DNA from: Heterohyrax brucei
Lineage: Eukaryota; Chordata; Mammalia; Hyracoidea; Procaviidae
Direction of reading: 5' to 3'
Length of the DNA: 64,000 bases
NCBI GenBank assembly: GCA_028571685.1
Contig: CM053143.1
Span: 10,097,501-10,161,500, forward strand
Positions 45,066 through 56,735 of the stretch are shown one piece after another. The notes below the pieces were generated by a model, which saw only the letters and a program-made list of their open reading frames with translations, was not told the origin of the DNA and did no database searches. Within the stretch, counting starts at the first letter, position 1. Each line of letters begins with the position of its first letter. The position numbers were made by a program, and so were the translations under genes.

Positions 45066-46092
45066 TCCATAACCCTATAGCAATCTGTTTACACTATAGT
45101 ACATAAAGCAGTGGGGGCTGATGATGTATTTAAATTCTGTCTCCATTTCCAGATGGGACACTCTTTAGCAAAATAAATCCTTAATTAAGAGGTTTAAAGC
45201 AGTAAACCATTTATAGTAATCAATATGGGAGAAGAAAATCTGATGTGGGGTCCAGAGAGAAGTTCTCCCAGAGTGTTCGATCTCATTATAAGAAGGAGGA
45301 GTTTTTATTATTGTTGTTGCTGCTTCTTGGCTCCAATTTTCTAACAGCTTTTCTACAATGCAAAATAGAGATTTTTAAACTTCAAAGTGAGTTCAAAAAC
45401 AGATAATTACACATTTTGGAGAAGTCTGATTTATTACAAATTAAGTTGAGATTATCAATTCATGTAACAGAAAAGCAAAAGTAGAAATTTAAGTTGTTCA
45501 AGTGTAATTGTTTCTGACTTTGTGACCAAAGTAACAAATTATATACTTTCAAGTAATTCTCTTTAACTTAAACATTTCAAATTCTTTTTAATTGACCTTG
45601 TATATATTTTTCCTGAAGGAGTACTGCAAAAAAAAAAATTACCCTTGAAGACAACTGAACCGATGTGTTTTTTTTGTTTGTTTGTTTTTTGGCAAAGGTG
45701 TATTGGGAGAAATATTTTTAGTAGCACATCAACAAGAGTTGTCTATTTTTCACAAGTTGATCTTGGGGTTAGGTGAAGTCTTGTTCTACTCTTCTCCACA
45801 ACAGAGTAATTGATTGCTTTTGAAGAGCCCCTCTTTTCTTACCCCAGACATTTGTCAGTCATGGGTAAGGGCTCACTCTGCTCATATGTCTTTCTTTCTC
45901 ACCCTTGTATGAAATAGTAGAATTAAAGAAGATCTGATGCCTATTCACATGGATCTTTTACCAACAGAAGAAGGTTTTTTTAGGTAATACAGATTCAGGT
46001 AATAAAATAAATTCCCACAACAATTAAGGCAATTTTGAAATCAGTTTGTGATGTTATCATCAATATTATATTTTTAACTACATACATGTTTT
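45066..46092. other. No recognised feature
   Basis: AT-rich. Only a T/TTTG-rich run (45668-45691) stands out; no gene or repeat family was recognised. Confidence 0.45.
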
Positions 46093-46404
46093 GTTCTTGT
46101 TAACTGCCGTCCAGTTGATCACTAACTCATGGTAACCCCTTGCACAACTGAGCAAAATGCTATCTGGTCCTGCACCATCTCAAAGATCAATGAAAACCAT
46201 GGGGTTTTCATTGGCTATTTTTTAGAAGTAGATCATCTTAGTCTGAAAGGTCCTCTGAAATCTGTTCCGCATCATAGCAATACGCAAGCCTCCGGTGAGA
46301 AACAGATGGTGGTCACACATTAGGTGCACTGGCTGGGAATTGAACTCAGGTCTCCTCCTGCAATGCAAAAATTCTACCACTGAACCACTACTGCCACATC
46401 TGTG
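46093..46404 (-). mobile_element. Older tRNA-headed afrotherian SINE, long type
   Basis: About 310 bases: GCCGTCCAGTTGATCACTAACTCATGGTAACCCC, GGTCCTGCACCATC, GGTGGTCACACATTAGGTGCACTGGCTGGGAATTGAACTC, then AATTCTACCACTGAACCACTACTGCC. The last two blocks are a reversed B box and A box. It is clearly related to, but longer than, the other AfroSINEs. Confidence 0.75.
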
Positions 46405-46497
46405 TTTTACACACTGCCATTTCTAAAGGATCAAAAAGAATGTGAAGCAAACACAGTGTGAGGGATGGTCAGACAGAAATAGGTCAAGAGCTGACTA

Positions 46498-46565
46498 AAC
46501 CAAAAAAGAAAATCATTGCTGTTGAGCTGATTCCAACTTACAGTGATCCTATAAAAGCTGATAGA
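46498..46565 (-). mobile_element. AfroSINE 3' fragment
   Basis: AACCAAAAAAGAAAATCATTGCTGTTGAGCTGATTCCAACTTACAGTGATCCTATAAAAG, then unrelated DNA. Confidence 0.8.
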
Positions 46566-47137
46566 TAGTAGGAAACGAGAAGGGTGTCTGAGCAACCTGG
46601 AGGTAGTATAAGATGGGACTCTTTGCCTATCCTTCCCTATGTTTCTGCCTCCCAACTCACCCTCTTTATGAGTTCCTCCATGAAAAAGTAATTGCAAATT
46701 TGATTGGCTCCTATGTGAGAGGTTTATTTACTCTGGATTACTATGCTACAAATGCATAGTAAAATGCATGTTGTGTTTCACCTTTCTCTTTTCTGCTTGT
46801 GCTTCCTGGGGACATTTTCCTTTGGATTTCAACTGAAAATCATTCCTACCCAGGGCTTTCCCTTCAACCATCCAGCCATTTTTCCTTTCCCAGTGATTCC
46901 ATGTGCTCAGGCTTTTTTCCCTACTGTCTTCTATAATCTACAGCAGACACCAAGCATGTGAGTCAGGAAGTAGACTCCAGGCTTCTCTTGGGACTGCTAT
47001 CTCTGTTCAACAGGGAAATCTCATACAGCCAGGGGCCTAATCCAACATGATGTAACTCAGTGTTTTAGACACTACAGTACATGGGTACATGTCCTTTTAT
47101 GGTTCACCATGATGTTTTCTTCCATTTAACCAAGTCA
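46566..47137. other. Single-copy DNA with a secretory-signal-like short frame
   Basis: A 72-codon frame at 46743-46961 has a hydrophobic N-terminal stretch (VVFHLSLFCLCFLGTFSFGF), followed by a phenylalanine- and proline-rich part. No homologue or splice context was recognised; the pyrimidine-rich DNA alone could produce it. Confidence 0.25.
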
Positions 47138-47490
47138 TGTTGTTGGCAGGTGTTGGCACATTAATTCAGACTCATAACCACCCCATGTGACAGAGTAGAA
47201 CTGGTGCCCCAAGGAGTTTTCTGCAAACCCTGATGGCATAGTGGATAAGTTCTACAGTTCCTAACCAGAACATTAGCAGTTGAAATCCACCAGGTGCTCC
47301 TTGGAAAATTGATGGGGTGATACTCCTCTGTCTATAGTGTCACTATGAGTTGGAATCGACTCAACAGCAGTGGTTTTTTATTTAGAATCTTTACAGAAGT
47401 AGATTGCCAGAACTTTCTCCTGCAGAGCCACTGGGGAATGTTTGAACTTTTCAGTTAGCAGCTGAGCACTTAACTGTTGTGCCATCCAAT
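47138..47490 (-). mobile_element. AfroSINE (long-body form), split by another SINE
   Basis: Left part GGCACATTAATTCAGACTCATAACC...CAGAGTAGAACTGGTGCCCCAAGGAG. Right part resumes about 47381 with ATCTTTACAGAAGTAGATTGCCAGAACTTTCTCC and ends GAGCACTTAACTGTTGTGCC. The extra block (TTTACAGAAGTAGATTGCC) defines the long-body subfamily. Confidence 0.85.
47223..47380 (+). mobile_element. AfroSINE nested in a reverse AfroSINE
   Basis: Complete sense copy: AAACCCTGATGGCATAGTGGATAAG, CATTAGCAGTTGAAATCCACCAGG, GTCACTATGAGTTGGAATCGACTCAACAGCAGTGG and a T-rich end. Confidence 0.92.
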
Positions 47491-47645
47491 GTCAGTGCCA
47501 TGGAGTCGCTTCTGATTCCTAACAACCTTATAGGTTAGAGTAGAACTTCCCCATAGAGTTTCCAAAGAGCACCTGACAGAGTTGAATGGCTTACGTTTTG
47601 GTTAGCAGACACAGGACTTAATCACTAGACCACCAGGGCTACTTT
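47488..47645 (-). mobile_element. AfroSINE, third in cluster
   Basis: GTCAGTGCCATGGAGTCGCTTCTGATTCC, then GTTAGAGTAGAACTTCCCCATAGAG, then GACTTAATCACTAGACCACCAGGGC. Confidence 0.88.
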
Positions 47646-48374
47646 AGCCACACTGAAACACTAGAATGCTGCTAATGTGCTGACCTTCACTGACTCTAAC
47701 TGATGTCAGACTTTGGACACATTCTGAACTCTAAGCTACTAAGGGTTCACTGGCTGTCTCAACTCCTGCTTTCTTTCACAGCTTTCTTGAGCAGAAGCCT
47801 TGCTCCAGATGACAAGCAATGGAAAGAAGACACTAAAGTTACACAATTCACAACTAAGACAAAGTTCACAATCCTTGGTGATATTCATAAGGATCTTGAA
47901 TATTAACAAAAACGAAAGACATTCTAAATGCCAGGGAAAGTATCACAAGCCAGAAAAGTTAGTAAAAACAAGCATCAGGGCACACCAATTTCCATAAAGC
48001 AGTCTTAGGGAAAAGAAATAGATAATCGAAACAATGAGCTGACTTAGACTCAGTTACGTTATCTATTTTTATTCTCCTCTGATATCTCTGAGAAACAATC
48101 CTGAAGAAGGCAAGCCTGGAAGACTGAAGGCACTTGACAACATTTGACTTCAAAGTAGACACATAAGTTTGGAGATGGTACCACTTCCCAGGAGATTCAG
48201 TTCTCTGGTTGTTATTTTCCATTACTTCTTCCTATAGCAAGTCTTCTGAGCTAGGGTATCATCAAAGTGATTTACATAGCTCTCTGTAACCCTGGCATAA
48301 AGCTGTTAAGTCATTCTAGGAATAAACAGAACCAGGAAGAGAACTACTGGACACTGTCAAAAACATTTTCTCGT
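47646..48374. other. No recognised feature
   Basis: Unique-looking; short frames on both strands without motifs. Confidence 0.45.
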
Positions 48375-48445
48375 TTGCTACTTGAAGTGTGATCTGAGGA
48401 CCAGCATCAACTGGGAGTTGACCAGAAATGCAGACTCTAGGGCTT
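48375..48445 (+). mobile_element. MER5-like hAT-Charlie fragment
   Basis: GAAGTGTGATCTGAGGACCAGCATCAACTGGGAGTTGACCAGAAATGCAGACTCTAGGGC follows the MER5 order (AAGTGTGGTCC, CAGCATCA, CTGGGA, AGAAATGCA). Confidence 0.6.
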
Positions 48446-49139
48446 AATTTATTCCTCTTTACTCAGATAGAATGACATCAGACTGAAAGAGATAGCAGAG
48501 AATAGTAGCACGAGCCAAAGAAGAATTCATAACCAATTTTGAAGCTGCCCTCAAAAGTTTCTCAAATCAGGCAAGTTATTTTACTCACTCATCTTTATGC
48601 TACTTTTGAGACGTTGGAGAATGAATGTGATGTGAGAATTCTAGAGAACAGCAAAGATCTTGATTTTCAAAAAAGGAAAAAATACATAAATAACAAAGTA
48701 TGAACTGTTAAGCTTGATATCTGATAATAATATTAGTATCAACCAGGTAGTGTGTCGGGACTTAAAGAAGCTGTGACACCAAGGGCAAAAACACGGAAGA
48801 GAAGTCATGTATACTAAATTCATTGTCTTTATTTCATTTTTGTGGTTTCTGTTTTGCTTTCACTAGACAAGAAAAGACCATTTTCAAGATTCTCATAAAA
48901 TCTTTGTAAACAAGGTAACAAATACAGTTTGAGTAGTTTGGAGTGACTGGGTCAACAGTATAATTACTAACTAAGATACGAGGCACCAGAAGAGAAGGCT
49001 GGGAAAGGGGAATATATAACTATTTATATTTTGAGAGACAGCTATGGGGTATTCAACTGAAGATGCCAGAAGTACAAAATTTTATATAGGGGCTTAAATG
49101 GCTGGAAAAGAAAGAAAATATATTGTCTGTCATAGATAA
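48446..49139. other. No recognised feature
   Basis: Nothing supported beyond AT-rich single-copy DNA. Confidence 0.45.
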
Positions 49140-49510
49140 GATACCAAAACTTAATTCATTCATTGAACAAATCTTTATGTTTTTCTCTTTCTCTCTTTCT
49201 TTCTTTCAGCACTTATTAAGTATAAGGTTCTTTATAGCACTAAAAATGTGCTAATCAATGAAGCATACACAAATCCCCTAACTTCATTGGGCCTACATTC
49301 TAGTAGAAGAGACAGACAGTATCATAGTAAACAAGTTAATTGTACATTATGTTGGAAGTTTATGTGTGCTTCTTTCAGTAAAAAAAAGAAAAGGGTAAGG
49401 AATTTGGAGAGTGCTGGCAGGGGTAGAACACACAGCTGTGAAGTCTGTCAAGGCAGGCAGCACAGGGCAGGGGTGAGGTGCAATTGCTGAGAAGGTACAG
49501 TGTGAGCTTA
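49140..49510 (+). mobile_element. Ancient LINE-derived fragment (L1M or L2 type)
   Basis: ATTCATTCATTGAACAAATCTTTATG, a pyrimidine run (TTTCTCTTTCTCTCTTTCTTTCTTTC), GCACTTATTAAGTATAAGG, then GGGCCTACATTCTAGTAGAAGAGACAGACAGTATC and AATTTGGAGAGTGCTGGCAGGGG. This order is common in old mammalian LINE remnants; the family was not fixed. Confidence 0.5.
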
Positions 49511-49637
49511 GTATCTGAGAGAAATGTGACAAAGTATTAAATCCAACACTTAAATATGGCAGTGTTACTTCTAAAGTTTTGTAATTGGCATGTATGCACA
49601 CATATACATACAAGTTCATAGAGAAATATATATGTAT

Positions 49638-50376
49638 ACCAAAAACCAAACCTGCTGCCATCAAGTTGATTCTCATTCATACATGGTCTGACAAGTCTGC
49701 AAACTTTAATTGTTGTAAATGCTACGTAGCACGTTGCTGATTATCACTATGGTGGTAATCTTCATCTTCATCTTCATCTTCATCTTCAAGGTACTCCCAT
49801 TTGGAAGCTACGCACCAGTGCCAGTGCTTAGTCCACCCTCCAAAGCAATTTTGGAACTCTTTCTGGAATGGCCATTGCACACCATGGCATGGTGGCAAGT
49901 TTGCAAACTTAATTGTGTAGCTGTCTGTGAAGGAGTTTTTAACCAGTGAACAAATAACTGTATTGGAACACCCCCCCTACTCACCTGATCTGGCCCCCAA
50001 TGACTTTTTTATTTACCAAAAAAATAAAGGAAATAATGAAAGGAAAATATTTAAATGATATTCAGGACATGAAGGATCATAGGATGACAGCTTTGATGGC
50101 CATTTCAGAAAAAGAATTCCAAAACTACTTTGAAGGGTGGACTAGGTAGCAGCACTGGTGCATGCCTTCCCAGGGGAAGTGCTTCAAAGGTGTTCATAGC
50201 AATAGTCAGCACTGAGGCATTTATAGCAATTTCTCTAGGAGGAGTTTGAGAAGTTAATTGTTAGACCTCCTAGTGACTTTATAAGACAGAGTAGAGCTGC
50301 CCCACAGAGTTTCAAAGGAGTAAGTACTGACTTTTTAGTTAGCAACTGAGTTCTTAACCACTGTGCTGCCAGGGTT
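49638..50376 (-). mobile_element. AfroSINE split by a mariner
   Basis: Left part ACCAAAAACCAAACCTGCTGCCATC through CATTCATA (ends 49681). Right part TAGTGACTTTATAAGACAGAGTAGAGC through GTTCTTAACCACTGTGCTGCCAGGG. Joining across one TA restores a continuous SINE. Confidence 0.9.
49682..50270 (+). mobile_element. Mariner DNA transposon, 589 bases, internally deleted
   Basis: Ends are related inverted repeats: left CATGGTCTGACAAGTCTGC, right (reverse strand) GGAGGTCTAACAATTAAC. TA flanks both sides (49680-49681, 50271-50272). At 49978-50004 the plus strand encodes YSPDLAPND, the mariner signature that contains the third catalytic aspartate. Downstream, the transposase C-terminus is broken by stops and frameshifts. 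The 5' half of the transposase gene is missing. An expanded ATCTTC run lies at 49758-49788. Confidence 0.9.
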
Positions 50377-50967
50377 CATGTATGTATGAATTTTATATGT
50401 ACAAATAATTACTGGCTCACAAAGATACTTAGATACCTTTCCTACATCACTCCAGTTCCCACATTATTTTGTAACTGTCCCTGTGATGATCTCCCTTCTA
50501 TACTCTGAATTCCGAGAACAATTATTTCTTTGGTTGTTTGGCAACATAATGAAGGAAGAAAGAAAGAGCTAGTGTAAGAAAGGAATAAAGAGAAGAAAAG
50601 AGAACAGAATGGGGACCCATTAAATATCTGAGAGGATCTCAGTGTTGTTTAGAGATTCAAGTCAATATCAGTCACTGCCTTTAGGAAGCTGACTCCCCAA
50701 ATTGACAGGACAGGCTTCATGAATTAACTGATCTACAGCATTTAGAATTTGGTCCCATTCTACAGTGCTCTGATAAAAGTGTATCTCATATGTGGTGCTC
50801 AGTCACTGAGTAGTCATACTTTAGGAGGCATATTTTTGTGTTGCAGCATGTGGCAAGAGGATTTGTTCCTTTCCTGTGTAGCTCCCACTCCAGTCATGTG
50901 ACTCCTGCCTGATTTGTCCAGGTCTGGTTTTGTCATTCAAGCAAGGGGTAGAGAGGCAACTCTGCAA
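50377..50967. other. No recognised feature
   Basis: Unique-looking; a purine-rich stretch (50552-50610) stands out but was not assigned. Confidence 0.45.
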
Positions 50968-51116
50968 TACAAAACAAAAACAATCTGACTCACAGGGATC
51001 CTATAGGACAGAGTAGAACTGTCCCACAGAGTTTCCAAGTAGTGCCTGGTGGACTCAAACTGCTGACCCTTTGGTGAGCAGCTGTAGCACTTAGCCACTA
51101 TGCTGTGAGGGTCTCT
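50968..51116 (-). mobile_element. AfroSINE with target-site duplication
   Basis: AAAACAAAAACAATCTGACTCACAGGGATCCTATAGGACAGAGTAGAACTG, then GCACTTAGCCACTATGCTGTGAGGG. The flanks AACTCTGCAATAC (50958-50970) and AACTCTGCAGTAG (51117-51129) match at 11 of 13 positions. Confidence 0.92.
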
Positions 51117-51129
51117 AACTCTGCAGTAG

Positions 51130-52953
51130 GAAATATTAAAGTCATTCAGGGCCAAGGAGGCAACCAGAGATTAAAAATGAGTGAAAGCAAAGTGCATCCT
51201 GAAAATATTCCTACAGTCTGTTGAATCCATCAAGCTTGTGGTGCTAAACAGATACAGATAACAGATGTCCATGATACTCTATACCTTTGGAATTCCCTCT
51301 TAAGTGAGCTAAGTCCCATTTGTGCTTAAGCTAGTTTGAAGCACAATGAACATGTTATAGAACATTACACATAAAATTAGTTGATACAAACAGTGTTTAA
51401 TCTCTAAAAAAAAGTGAAAACAAGAAACAGCTTCATGGAGATGGAATCTAAACCAATGGGAATCAGTTGAAAAAAGACACGTGTTTAGCTTAACAGGGAA
51501 GAGTGTCTAAAAATCAGAGCAGTCCTTAGAATTAAACGGGATGCCACTTGAACAGAGGCATTTCAGGTGCCTGCTGTTTTCCAGTAGAGGCTGCGTTGGC
51601 GTTGTGTTATACCTGAGATTCACGGTACAGATAGACGATTTCTGTCTATAATTCTCCAGAGACAATGCACAAGTGGAAGTTCCACCAGAGAAATGTTATC
51701 CAGTATAAATCTATTTTCTAGTAATGTTAAGCTGGTTATTGACTCAGAAGAAGTGTTCACAAAAGGTATTAAATGATAAACAAGCTAAATTTCCATATTA
51801 GATAACAAAAATCAGAAGAAATCAAAGGAAAAAATTAGGATAAGTTGCAAAATTGTTTTGAGATAAAATAAAAATATTTGTGCCTTCTCGGGAAAAAAAT
51901 CATATGCAAACAGAATACAGTAATTTCTGAGATAAGGAAGTATTCAAGTACCTACCTAAATCTCTAAGACTCTGAATTGTGGCTTTCAAACCTAAGTATG
52001 CAAGTAGATGTACTATATTGTATTATATCCCAAAAGGAGATAATTTATAATTGATAATGCAATTTTGGTACCTTATCAGCAAATCAAATTCTGCTACCCT
52101 TTTAGCTCCTATATGCTACAAAATAGGAAAAAGGAAATTCACAACTATTCCTAACCTACATATTTACATGAATCCTCTGGATTCACATTCCAAAATATAA
52201 ATTTTATTTCAAAGATGACACAGTTAAATAATATTTTTAACATCCAGAATTTAACCAGATTGAAGACTTAAAAGGCTGAAAGCTGACCTCTGAATTTGTC
52301 ATAATTACAAATGTAATGCCACGAATGAACAAAGAAAATGTGTTTCCTCCTTGAATAACATACCCATCAATTGTTCTGTTCTACACCTGGAAGTCAGTTA
52401 GGCATTTTAGAAAACAATTACGCATCTCAAAAGTTAACAAAATGGAATTTTATCACTGATTTCTTGTTAATCTGTACTTAAACAGCTAACTGTAGAAATG
52501 TTTAAAAACTATTTTATTCATGGAATGCAGTAGGTTATCTAAAAGAAAAGGAAGATTGTTAGAACTAGAGGTAAAAAATAAATTGAAATCGACCACAAGG
52601 AAGAATGTTTATGTATCAAATCTTTCTCACAGGCAATAAAAGGGCAGTGTTATCACAATGTTTCAGTACATTGTTATCTGTATAGCTCCTCGTTTATATT
52701 TTTTTGTTTAGATAATGAGAATGAACTCTGAGTGTACCAACACACTATTTCCATTCATCTAGTAATATAGACTGTTGTGATACTTTGCTTTCAAGATATC
52801 ATAAAAACGAGAGAAAATGCGTGAAGCATAAGAGACCTGCAGAAGACATCAAAAAGATGATGCTAGAAAACATGAGCTTTCACTTCCTTGCAAAACATCA
52901 CAAAAATCAATACAAAAAATAAACACATATATTAAATTACTGAATAAGAGAAG
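51130..52953. other. Single-copy AT-rich DNA, 1.8 kb
   Basis: No recognised repeat, exon or RNA gene. This is one of the longest repeat-free stretches in the window. Confidence 0.45.
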
Positions 52954-53158
52954 AACCTAACCCACTGCTGTCAAGTTCATTTCAACTCATAGCAACTGTA
53001 TACGACAGACTAGAACTGCCCCACAGGGCTCCTAAGGCTGTCATCTTTATGGAAGCAGACTGCCATGTCTTCGTCCTGCAAAGCAGTTGGTGGATTCAAA
53101 CCAACCCGACCTTACAGTTAGCAGCTGGGTGCTTAAATGCTGAGCTACCTGGACTCCA
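52954..53158 (-). mobile_element. AfroSINE, long-body form
   Basis: AACCTAACCCACTGCTGTCAAG, CTAGAACTGCCCCACAGGG, the extra block ATCTTTATGGAAGCAGACTGCCATGTCTTCGTCCTGC, and a reversed head GCTTAAATGCTGAGCTACCTGGAC. Confidence 0.92.
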
Positions 53159-53395
53159 AATTAGTGCACATGCGACAATCTTTAAACACTAAAAATTAAG
53201 AGTGGTGTCTTAATTTTGAGGCTTTCTGATTTATAAAGTTTGCATCAGGTATTTAAAAATATACAAAATTTTTAAAAATTGGCAATGTGGAATGAACTAG
53301 GATTGCTCAATTTTCTGTGAAATTATTGAAATACAACTTTTTTCATTAAAGAAGATTTTAGAATTCCTCAATAATGTTTGAATCTTGTAGATTAC

Positions 53396-53896
53396 TGTCA
53401 TGGTTTGAATTGTGTCCCCCCAAAAATGTGTGCAGCCATGTGGCTGGGATATGGTTCCCAGTATCTTGGAAATGTCCTCCATTGTGTGGTTTTGCTAACC
53501 TGTGGGTTAAAGGATTAGGGTGGGGCTGTGAATTCCTGCTATGGGGGAAGTTTCCCTGGAGTATGGCTTGCCCCACCCTTAATGCTTTTAGCTTGCAAGG
53601 AATAAAAGGAAAAAGAACCAAGGACAATTTGAGAACCTCGCTACCATCAAGCAAGCAGCACCGGGAGCAGAGCGCGTCGTTCAGACCAGAGGTTCTTGCG
53701 TTAGGACACTCCCTGGACAATGACTGATGCAATACTGGACTTTCCTCCAGAGCCGTCAAGGGGAAAGTCTTTCCCTGGAGCGGACACCCTGAATATGGAC
53801 TTGCAACCTACCGGACTGTGTAAGAATAAATCTTTCTTTGTTAAAGCCATCCACTCTGTGGTATTTCTGTTAGAGCAGCCCTAGCTGACTAAAACA
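53396..53896 (+). mobile_element. Solo LTR, MaLR-like (copy 3)
   Basis: 501 bases, TGTCATGGTTTGAATTGTG to AGCTGACTAAAACA. A perfect 5-bp duplication ATTAC lies at 53391-53395 and 53897-53901. AATAAAAGG near 53602 may be a TATA-like box, and AATAAA near 53826 a poly(A) signal. It has the same length as copy 4 and looks about 94-96% identical to it by eye. Confidence 0.93.
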
Positions 53897-53901
53897 ATTA
53901 C

Positions 53902-54284
53902 TAACAACCTTCTGAATCTTATATGTTGTTCTACCAATTGCAAATTATGAAAACATATTGGTTAATTTGAAATATTGAGAAGGTAGAAACTTCGTTCAAC
54001 TACTAAAGAATTTTTTAAGCAAAATGTTCACCACTGAAAACTATGTTCTATAAATGTTGGGCAACAGTGGGTATGAAATGCATATTTATATCACAGAAAC
54101 GCAAAGCTAAAATAAAAATATCACCATTTATAAAATAAAGATAAATATATAGTTAAGAGCTAAATTAAATTAAGCAACAATAGTGTAAACTTCATAACCC
54201 ATTTATGCTAAATATGCTTGGTTTAACAAAGTTACTGAGCAAAGATCTTATGAACATTCATAAACGTAATGGTACAAATAAATG
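53902..54284. other. No recognised feature
   Basis: AT-rich; may include diverged L1 sequence but not supportable. Confidence 0.35.
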
Positions 54285-55630
54285 TACATCACACCACACA
54301 CAAAATCAACTCACAATGCATCAGGGAACCAAATGTCAAAATTAAAACCATTAAAGCCTTTGAACACAGGCTGTGGGGCTCAGGTTTTAACAAGAAATTA
54401 CCAGATATGACAAAAAAAAAAAAAAAAAGGCAAAAGACAAACGGGACCTCTTACAAATGAAATGTTTTACACCTATAGTCATTGCAGCACTGTTCATGAT
54501 AGCAAAAAGATGGAAAACGCCAAGATGTCCATCAATAGATGAATGTATAAATAAAGTATGTACATAAACACAATGGAGTACTATGCAACGATAAAGAACA
54601 ATGATGAATCTTTGAAGCACCTCATAATGTGGATGAATCTAGGGGCATTATGAAGAGTGAAATGAGTCAGTTACAAAAGGGCAAATATTGCATGAGACTA
54701 CTACTATAAAACCTCATAAAAAGGTTTACACATAAAAAAGGAACAATCTTGGATGGTCATGAGGGAGAGGTAGAGTGGAACAGAAAAACACTAAATAGAC
54801 AATAAATAAGAAATAACTTTTGTGAAGGGTAAGATAATATACAGGACTAAGGAAGCCAGCACATCTTGTAGAAAGCAAGTACATGGATGATCCATAGATA
54901 CTTCCTAACTCCCTGAGGGACAATGGAGACGGTGGTCTCGGGGAACATCTACCTCAACTGGCATAGTATAGTTTATAAAGAAAATGTTCTACATTCTACT
55001 TTGGTGAATGATATCTGGGGTCTTAAAAGCTTGTGAGTGCCATCTAAAATATTCCACTAGTCCCATCCCATCTGAAGCAAGGGAGAACGAAGAAAACCTA
55101 AGAGACAAGTGGAACAATAGTCCAAAAGACTGATGAACCACAAGAACTACAGTTTCCATCAGACTGAGTCCAGCAAAACTAGAAGGTACCCAGCTACTAC
55201 TACAGACTACAATGACAAGGATCACAATAGAGGATCCTGGCCAGAGCTGTAGATAAGCGTAAAACAAAATTGCAACTCACAATAAAAGACCAGACTTACT
55301 AACCTGACAGAGCCTAGAGAAATCCTGGGAGCATGGCTCCCAGACATTTGTAATGAAGTCATTCCTCAGCTTCACCCTTCAACCAAAGTTTAGACAGTTC
55401 CATAAGACAAAAAAAAGACTAAAGAGACATACTAGCCCAGGGACAAGGACTAGAACATAGGAGGGGACAGGAAAATTGCTAACGGGGAAGTCGAGATCAG
55501 GAAGGTAAGAGTGTTGACATGTTAAGGGGTTGGTAACCAATGTCACAAAACAATACGTGTGATAACTACTTTATGAGAAGCTAGTCTGTTCTGTAAACTT
55601 TCATCTAAAGTACAATACCAAAAAATGAAG
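54285..55630 (+). mobile_element. L1 LINE fragment, ORF2 end and 3'UTR
   Basis: Starts in the late ORF2 region (AACCAAATGTCAAAATTAAAACCATTAAAGCC), with an A run (54412-54428). Then GCAGCACTGTTCATGATAGCAAAAAGATGG and CACAATGGAGTACTATGCAACGATAAAGAAC, the standard L1 ORF2/3' junction. A 3'UTR follows, ending TCATCTAAAGTACAATACC. Confidence 0.88.
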
Positions 55631-55725
55631 TAAATGCTTTGGTTCATCAGAAGTCTTTATCAACAAAGTAAAAAGACAAGTTACAGACTGAGAGAAAATT
55701 TGAGGCAACTATTTCTCTTACAGGT

Positions 55726-55820
55726 AAACTACTCACTGCTGTTGAGTCAGTTCGGACTCATATGGGACCATTCTACTCTGAACTGTAGGGTCGCTAAGAA
55801 TCAGACCCGACTCAGTTATA
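55726..55820 (-). mobile_element. Short mixed-orientation AfroSINE piece
   Basis: A reverse tail (AAACTACTCACTGCTGTTGAGTCAG) is followed within 45 bases by a sense tail (TTCTACTCTGAACTGTAGGGTCGCTAAGAATCAGACCCGACTC). The central body is missing, so it looks like a collapsed pair of opposite copies. Confidence 0.6.
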
Positions 55821-56189
55821 TATACCTGATAAGGGTCTGATATCCAAAATATATATAATAAAACTTGTGAAAACCAGAACTTACGTAAAGCAGAAACCTG
55901 TTAAAGAACAGAAATCCATACATTTCCCACTAAAATGAATGATACAAAAGTGGTAAAACCATACTTTTTTCAAATTTAGAAAACTTATGAGACCCTGAAA
56001 AGCAAGGTAGTCCTGTCAAGTTCTGAGCTTTGCTGTATAAACTTCCACAACCACTACAACAAAATATCCAAAAAAAGGCAAAGGACTCTAACAGAAGTCA
56101 TTTATCAGAGGATATTTAAATGGCTAGCAAGTGTGTGTGTGTGAAAAGGTGCTTAATATCGCTAACCTATGAAAAATTAAAAAAACAAA

Positions 56190-56363
56190 AACATTGCTAT
56201 AGATTCAAATATGACTCATTGGCCTTTAAAAAAAACAAACCCATTGCTGCCAAGTCAAATCTGACTCCTAAGAAAGCAAAACTGCCCCATAGGGTTCCCA
56301 AGGAGCACCTGGTGGATTTGGTTAGCAACTATAGTTTTCAACCGCTGCACCACCAGGTTTTCC
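56190..56363 (-). mobile_element. AfroSINE, possibly dimeric
   Basis: A partial tail (AACATTGCTATAGATTCAAATATGACTCATTGG, 56190-56222) is followed by CCTTTAAAA and then a complete reverse SINE (AACAAACCCATTGCTGCC...GCTGCACCACCAGG). The junction recurs at 57280-57310. Confidence 0.8.
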
Positions 56364-56735
56364 CATTAGCCATTAGGGAGATACAATTGAAAACCACAAT
56401 GAGACATCCACACTGAGGCACCACTTCACCACAATGACAATGGCAGTGACCAAAAAAAGGGGAAACTTACAGGTGTTGGTGAATTGTGGAGAAGTTGGAG
56501 TCTTCATTCACTGTTCATGAGAATGTCAGTGGTACAGCCACTGTGGAAAATAGTTTAGTGTTTCCTCAAAAAGCTGAACATGGAACTACCATGTGATCAA
56601 GCAATCCCAATTCTAGGAGTATACCTAGAAGAAGTGAAAGCAAAAACTCAAATAGAAACCGGTATACCAGTGCAGCACTTTTCACACTAGTCAAATACTA
56701 GAAATAACAATAATGTCCATCAACAGATTAATGGA

